From a virus, in the IMG/VR virus record IMGVR_UViG_3300025138_000306, positions 1-25,870 of that record: a stretch of 25,870 nucleotides of DNA; one strand, written 5' to 3'. The notes below the pieces were generated by a model that did no database searches, had not been told where the DNA came from, and was given only the letters and a program-made list of their open reading frames with translations. Both the position numbers and the translations under genes were made by a program. Below are positions 21,380 through 25,870 of this stretch, one piece after another (position 1 is the first letter of the stretch; every line of letters starts with the position of its first letter).

Positions 21380-21549
21380 CGGTTGGTGATCTAGTAAGGT
21401 GTAAGTGGCTCGAGGAGAGCTTTTGCATCATAACAGACCGTGAAGAAAGAAAATTATCAAACAGAGAAAGTTATTACATCTGCCGTGTTTACGACTTCAT
21501 GGCTTCCCAAGTCTATTGGGTTGACGAAGAAGACTTGATAAAAGTTTAG
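21376..21549 (+). CDS. 57-residue GDLV-type SH3-like barrel protein
   Basis: A short gene directly coupled to the previous one (ATGA). The protein starts MTVGDLVRCKW, continues with FCIITDREER, YYICRVYD, VYWVDEEDLIKV, the same order of strands as the other three. Four close repeats of the plan suggest a paralog group. Ends 8 bases before the -35 of P6. Function unknown. Confidence 0.6.
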   Translation: MTVGDLVRCKWLEESFCIITDREERKLSNRESYYICRVYDFMASQVYWVDEEDLIKV

Positions 21550-21557
21550 CTTTTTAC

Positions 21558-21586
21558 TTGACAAAGAAAGCATGCCGTGTTACATT
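21558..21586 (+). promoter_or_regulatory. promoter P6 for the DNA polymerase gene
   Basis: TTGACA at 21558-21563, spacer 17, TACATT at 21581-21586, TG at 21578-21579. The upstream TTTTTAC matches P1, P2 and P4. Predicted leader about 24 bases. Confidence 0.8.
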
Positions 21587-21616
21587 ATTAACATCACACA
21601 AGTCTTGGAGGACAAT

Positions 21617-24600
21617 ATGGAATTAAAGAAAGAACAATTTGTAAACTTGCACGGTCACTCGTGCTTTAGCCTATTCGATGGGTTTGGTTTCCCACAGGAA
21701 CACATGGACTTTGCTCACGGCAATGGTTCAAAAGCTTTAGCACTAACGGATCACGGATCAATGAATGGCCTGTCTTATCAGTTGCTACGAGCAAAAGAGA
21801 TGAAAGCTGATGGTGTTGACTTCAAGCCAATCTTTGGTGTCGAGGCTTACTATATCGATTCACTAGAAGAGTGGAAGACATTACGCAATGAAATCGCAGC
21901 AGACAAGAAGCGAGCAAAAGAGATTGATAAGTCTGATTCCGCTATGGTAGTTGAAGACGAGCAACGAAATGATAAGAGAGCATTGGCTCGTAAGCGTCAC
22001 ATCGTTCTTCTCGCACAAAATCAGAAAGGTCTCGAGAATATCTATGAGATGATCTCTAAGTCTTACAGTGGAGACTATTTCTATCGCAAGCCACGCATTG
22101 ACTGGGAATTATTAAAGAAGCACCAAGAGGGCGTAATCGTCCTTACAGCGTGCCTTGGAGGTATCGCAGCTGGTTCTATGTGGAAACTACAAGAAGAAGG
22201 CGAGAGCGCAATCGTTGATGATATGAGAGGTAACCTTGCCAAGTTCAAGGAGGTCTTTGGAGATAGATTTTATGCAGAATTACAATGGAATAATATTCCT
22301 GAACAACATCTCTTGAATCGCTGCCTAATTAAGGTAGCAACCCAACTTGATCTAAAGCTAGTTTCAACTTGTGATTCTCACTATCCAAGCCCAGATGCAT
22401 GGAGAGACAGAGAAGTATACAAGAGGCTTGGATGGCTTGGGAAAATGCCTGCATGGATGGACGATGAGATACCAGAAACAGTCGAGGATATAGGATATGA
22501 ACTTTACCCGAAAAACGCTCAAGAAATGTGGGAATCATATAAACGATATAGTGATGATCTCAATGTTACTTACGACGATGCTTTGGTTGCTGACTCAATC
22601 ACAAACACAACCCACATCGCTTTCGAGCAAATTGAAGATTTTCTTCCTGACACTTCTGTTCAGCTTCCTTCTTTTATGGTACCGAATGATAAGAGCGCTG
22701 ACGAAGCTCTCGAAGACCTTGCTGAGAAAGCCTTGGCTCTTTATCTTCGGGGCTCAGACAAGACAAAGAAAAGACATTACAGAAAAAGACTAGCGGAGGA
22801 ACTTGATGTTATCTCGTCTCAAAAATTTAGTGAATACTTCTTGGCGACCAAAGCAATTACTGATTTCTCATGGAATTATACTTTTGTTGGCCCTGCTCGC
22901 GGTAGTGCAGCTGGTTCGTTACTTGCTTTCTTACTAAAGATTACGCAAATCGACCCTATGGAATGGGACCTTCCCTTTGAACGTTTCCTTACTCGTGGCT
23001 CCACCGGCTTTCCGGACATCGATATTGACTTTGGAGACAACTCGCTTATCAAAGACAAGATGGTTGAGGAATGGGGAGAGGACTCTGTTGCGTTCATCTC
23101 GAACTACAACACGATGCAACTTTCTTCGTTGATCAAAGACATCTCCAAGCGTGAGGATGTTCCGTTTACAGAAGTAAACGTTGTAACGAAAGCTATGTTC
23201 GCAGAGGCAACACCAATTGCGAAGAAGAAGCGCGGTATCCGTGCTGGTGTTTACACTCCAACCTTTCAAGAGGTTTGTGACTATTCGGAAACGCTTCAAG
23301 GCTTCTTCCGTAAATATCCACACATTCAAGCACAAGTTCTTGGTCTTGTTGGTTCTCCACGCTCTATTGGTCGTCATGCGGCTGGTGCGATCATCGGAGA
23401 CTATCTTCCGAGCAAGATGCCCTTGATAACATCAAAAGGCGTTAGGCAGACACCATGGGCCGAAGGGCAGAATGTTCGACACCTTGAACCATTGGGCTTC
23501 ATCAAGTTTGATATCCTTGGTCTCGAGACTCTTAAAATGTTCGAGGATGCGATCCAACGAATCTTAATCAAAGAGGGCAATCGCAACCCAAGCTATGAAG
23601 ACTGTAAAGACTGGTACGTGAAAAATCTCCACCCATCAAGTCTTGATTTGAACAATCAAGAAGTGTACAAGAAAGTATTTCACTTAGGAAACTATGCTGG
23701 TATTTTTCAATTTATGAACAGTGGTATGCAGCGACTTGGTACTAGTGCGAGAGTATCTTCAATAGAAGAGATCGCAACTGTATCAGCCATCTTTAGACCG
23801 GGGCCACTATCCGCTGGTGTTGACAAGATGTACGTCAAAGCAAAAGAAGGTGTTGAGGAGCCAGAGTATGACCACCCTCTTATCGAAGATGTGCTTGGTA
23901 AGACCTTTGGATTGATCGTGTTCCAAGAGGACATCATGAACTTGGTGAATGTTCTTGGAGACAAGATTACAATGACGGATGCGAACGTGTTGCGTAAGTT
24001 GTTGACCAAGAAAGGTTTGTCCGAGACAAAGATGAGAAAGAAAAAGGATCTTTACGAACGTTTCGTTAAAGGTTGTGAGAAGAAGGGAATGTCTTTCACT
24101 CAAGCAAAGTCTTTGTGGGATAAGATGGAATACTTCTCTGGTTATGGTTTCTCAAAGAACCATGCGATTCCTTACTCTATCATCTCATACCAATGTGCTT
24201 GGATGCAGACTTATCATCAAGATGAGTGGATTGCCTCCTTCCTTGACCACGAACCAGACAAGCGTAAAGAGGTGGCCATTAACATCGCTCGATCTTTCGG
24301 ATATAGCGTTAAATCTTTAGACATCAACACCTCCGGCAAACGCTGGGAGATTGTAGACGGGCAACTAGTCTCTCCTTTGACAACGGTCAAAGGCTTAGGT
24401 ATGGCTGCGATTGATGAGATCGTACACAAGCGCCCATTCTCGTCCGTAGAGGACCTTCTCTTTGATAAGGGTGTGGTAGCACGGAAAGTCAACAAGAAGT
24501 CCTTAGATGCGATGTGTCGAGCCGGAGCGATGGAATCCTTGATGGATGACCGCTTCTTCGGAGACAAACACTTCTGGTCTGCGGTTGTTGTTGATAAGCC

Positions 24601-25039
24601 GAAGAACAAGAAGAAACTAAATGCTAACATTGAGAAATATAAAGATGAAGGCACATTCACAAAAGGTGAAAGAATCAGTCACCTACAAGCATTGACTGGG
24701 ATTTATCCAATCAATATGGTTGTTCCTGTGAAAGCATATCAATTCTTTGAGTTACAAGGTATCAAGCCCATTTCTGAGTATGACCGAGAACTAGGCAAGG
24801 CATGGTGTGTCCCTACAGAAGTTACAACTCGCAAGACAAAGACTGGAAAATCTTACTATCAAGTAACTGTGATAGACTCCAGTATGAAGACACAGAGAAT
24901 TAATTGTTGGGGTGTTGATCCAAGTAGGGATTTTATTTACACTCATAGACTCTACGTTCTAGAGTGGCCAAAATACAATGCTACTTGGGGATTCTCTACA
25001 ACTGGTGGGCTGTCTAGGAATTGGAAGTTACTAGGATGA
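21617..25039 (+). CDS. dnaE: DNA polymerase III alpha subunit (DnaE-type) with intact PHP site
   Basis: This 1140-residue replicative polymerase is close to bacterial DnaE in length (E. coli 1160). The PHP domain keeps all nine usual metal ligands: H12, H14, D21, H46, E76, H128, C179, D253 and H255. Such sites give 3'-5' exonuclease activity in some bacteria and are lost in E. coli. The polymerase core has GPARGSAAGS (425-434), the catalytic PDIDIDF (466-472) and FIKFDILGLETL with the third Asp; then IFRPGPLSAG and FQEDIM. A helix-hairpin-helix region and a C-terminal OB-fold (TKTGKSYYQVTVIDSS) follow. No intein or insertion is seen. ATG 21617 is set by TTGGAGGACAAT. The last bases overlap the next start. 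Confidence 0.95.
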   Translation: MELKKEQFVNLHGHSCFSLFDGFGFPQEHMDFAHGNGSKALALTDHGSMNGLSYQLLRAKEMKADGVDFKPIFGVEAYYIDSLEEWKTLRNEIAADKKRAKEIDKSDSAMVVEDEQRNDKRALARKRHIVLLAQNQKGLENIYEMISKSYSGDYFYRKPRIDWELLKKHQEGVIVLTACLGGIAAGSMWKLQEEGESAIVDDMRGNLAKFKEVFGDRFYAELQWNNIPEQHLLNRCLIKVATQLDLKLVSTCDSHYPSPDAWRDREVYKRLGWLGKMPAWMDDEIPETVEDIGYELYPKNAQEMWESYKRYSDDLNVTYDDALVADSITNTTHIAFEQIEDFLPDTSVQLPSFMVPNDKSADEALEDLAEKALALYLRGSDKTKKRHYRKRLAEELDVISSQKFSEYFLATKAITDFSWNYTFVGPARGSAAGSLLAFLLKITQIDPMEWDLPFERFLTRGSTGFPDIDIDFGDNSLIKDKMVEEWGEDSVAFISNYNTMQLSSLIKDISKREDVPFTEVNVVTKAMFAEATPIAKKKRGIRAGVYTPTFQEVCDYSETLQGFFRKYPHIQAQVLGLVGSPRSIGRHAAGAIIGDYLPSKMPLITSKGVRQTPWAEGQNVRHLEPLGFIKFDILGLETLKMFEDAIQRILIKEGNRNPSYEDCKDWYVKNLHPSSLDLNNQEVYKKVFHLGNYAGIFQFMNSGMQRLGTSARVSSIEEIATVSAIFRPGPLSAGVDKMYVKAKEGVEEPEYDHPLIEDVLGKTFGLIVFQEDIMNLVNVLGDKITMTDANVLRKLLTKKGLSETKMRKKKDLYERFVKGCEKKGMSFTQAKSLWDKMEYFSGYGFSKNHAIPYSIISYQCAWMQTYHQDEWIASFLDHEPDKRKEVAINIARSFGYSVKSLDINTSGKRWEIVDGQLVSPLTTVKGLGMAAIDEIVHKRPFSSVEDLLFDKGVVARKVNKKSLDAMCRAGAMESLMDDRFFGDKHFWSAVVVDKPKNKKKLNANIEKYKDEGTFTKGERISHLQALTGIYPINMVVPVKAYQFFELQGIKPISEYDRELGKAWCVPTEVTTRKTKTGKSYYQVTVIDSSMKTQRINCWGVDPSRDFIYTHRLYVLEWPKYNATWGFSTTGGLSRNWKLLG

Positions 25040-25266
25040 AACGACCAGTTCGAATCGACGTGACGATCTTTTGGACAAAGGATTGTGATAGTATGTCCTA
25101 CTATTCAATCTATACGTCAGAGATTGAGGAAATGGTTATAAACTATGAGAAGGGTAATCAGGCCCTTCTCTTCTCCTATGTTAAGGTAGAAACCATCCGT
25201 CAGTGGCTGTGGGATGTTTTTTGTCGAGAACCAGAAGAGGTCGTTGTTGATGAAATAAAATACTAG
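25036..25266 (+). CDS. unknown 76-residue protein
   Basis: Starts in an ATGA overlap with the DnaE stop. Begins MKRPVRIDVTIFWTKDCDS, then a Tyr-rich segment and a helix with QWLWDVFCREPEEVVVDE. No family recognised. The C terminus is acidic. It is followed at once by promoter P7. Confidence 0.55.
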   Translation: MKRPVRIDVTIFWTKDCDSMSYYSIYTSEIEEMVINYEKGNQALLFSYVKVETIRQWLWDVFCREPEEVVVDEIKY

Positions 25267-25272
25267 AACGAC

Positions 25273-25301
25273 TTGACAACCACAAACAAAGATGTTATAT
25301 T
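25273..25301 (+). promoter_or_regulatory. promoter P7 for the DNA methyltransferase gene
   Basis: TTGACA at 25273-25278, spacer 17, TATATT at 25296-25301, TG at 25293-25294. The predicted start near 25308 is the first base of the GGAGG ribosome site, giving a leader of about 11 bases. Confidence 0.82.
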
Positions 25302-25318
25302 ACAATATGGAGGAAAAA

Positions 25319-25870
25319 ATGAATAAAATACAATTAGGAGACTCTCGAGAACTCCTCAAGCAACTCGAGGACAAAAGTATTGATGCGGTCTACTTTGACC
25401 CACCTTTCAATTCAAACAGGAAATATAGACTAACGTCATCTGACGACAGCATCGGCTTCGATGATATATTTAAATCAGATGATGAGTACGTGAAGCTCGT
25501 AGAGCCAATGGTTAAGGAGTGTGCGAGAGCCATCAAGAAGGATGGATCATTCTTTTTCCACATCTCAGCTGAGCAGATGCTTATCCCGCAAATGATTTGC
25601 TCAAGATTTTTTTCAAGAGTTCAGCCCATTTTTTGGAAACGTTCGAGATCAAAGAACAATGTAAAGACAAAGCTGGGTGCATGTACTGATGTTATCTTCT
25701 GGTGCTCTCATATACCAAAGCCAAAGTTCAACATGGTTTATCAACCACTCGATTCTTACTATGCGGAGAACTCTTACAAGAACAAGGATGCTCGAGGGAA
25801 CTATGCTTTGGGGCATGTTTGCTACACAAGAACCCAGGCTCCAGACAAATCAAAGTCAGATAGGTATTAT
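25319..25870 (+). CDS. DNA methyltransferase (N6-adenine/N4-cytosine type), 3' end missing
   Basis: An open frame of 184 codons that runs off the window. It begins MNKIQLGDSRELLKQLEDK and continues to AVYFDPPFNSNRKYR; DPPF at 27-30 is the catalytic motif IV of beta-class amino-methyltransferases, and the GDS followed by LL-x-LEDK matches their opening. A later LGACTDVIFWCS segment is typical for the group. It would transfer a methyl group from SAM to adenine or cytosine in DNA. Motif I (FxGxG) would lie beyond the window edge in this permuted class. GGAGG lies six bases before the start. Protection from restriction or regulation are both possible. Confidence 0.85.
   Translation, partial: MNKIQLGDSRELLKQLEDKSIDAVYFDPPFNSNRKYRLTSSDDSIGFDDIFKSDDEYVKLVEPMVKECARAIKKDGSFFFHISAEQMLIPQMICSRFFSRVQPIFWKRSRSKNNVKTKLGACTDVIFWCSHIPKPKFNMVYQPLDSYYAENSYKNKDARGNYALGHVCYTRTQAPDKSKSDRYY

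Noticed and set aside
21617-25039. Intein or intron in DnaE or in RNR (8669-10525)
   Set aside because: Both proteins read through at family-typical lengths with motifs at normal spacing.
1-25870. CRISPR array, insertion sequence, integrase or attachment site
   Set aside because: No regularly spaced repeats, transposase/integrase motifs or tRNA-adjacent duplications were seen.

Overview
The window looks like a compact early/replication region of a large tailed bacteriophage, probably a T4-like myovirus in its replication style and probably from a marine or other aquatic habitat. All convincing genes are on the + strand, most are separated by a few bases or overlap by 1-40 bases, and no host-type operon or minus-strand gene is evident. 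The T4-type proteins are a zinc-binding gp32-like single-strand binding protein, a UvsX/RecA recombinase, a 5'-3' exonuclease/RNase H and a DnaB-class helicase. The polymerase, however, is a bacterial-type DNA polymerase III alpha (DnaE), not a family B enzyme. Class II (B12-dependent) ribonucleotide reductase and ThyX supply nucleotides. Two small lipoproteins with lipoboxes imply a Gram-negative or other lipoprotein-sorting host; the host cannot be named from the sequence.

Layout. 1-253: 3' end of a tRNA, a hairpin, a promoter and a structured leader. 254-4657: SSB, a DUF262/ParB-like protein, a ClpP-like protease, two tandem mini-lipoproteins and RecA/UvsX. 4663-5353: an unknown gene lying between two almost identical terminators, with a fragment resembling the exonuclease gene beside the second. 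5413-10732: a truncated alanyl-tRNA-synthetase-like catalytic domain, exonuclease, helicase, RNR and a histone-H1/Hc1-like small protein. 10837-16090: co-chaperonin (GroES-like), ThyX, a nucleotidyltransferase-like protein, a J-domain protein and several unknowns. 16119-18688: five translationally coupled genes for mostly lysine-rich proteins that share one N-terminal tag. 18661-21549: UV endonuclease UvsE, a GIY-YIG nuclease and small proteins. 21617-25870: DnaE, a small gene and the start of a DNA methyltransferase that runs off the window.

Two window-wide patterns stand out. First, seven promoters share TTGACA, a spacer of exactly 17 and a TATATT-type -10, mostly with an upstream TG. They sit before SSB, the AlaRS-like gene, helicase, co-chaperonin, UvsE, DnaE and the methyltransferase, and five of them start transcripts only about 11-24 bases before the start codon. 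Second, six proteins begin with the same 16-residue amphipathic module with an invariant I12-x-E14, and a seventh carries the module at its C terminus. The I/L-x-E signature and the basic cargo recall the T4 capsid-targeting sequence cut by a prohead protease. I propose a modular virion-packaging tag for internal proteins. This is the most likely undescribed system in the window.
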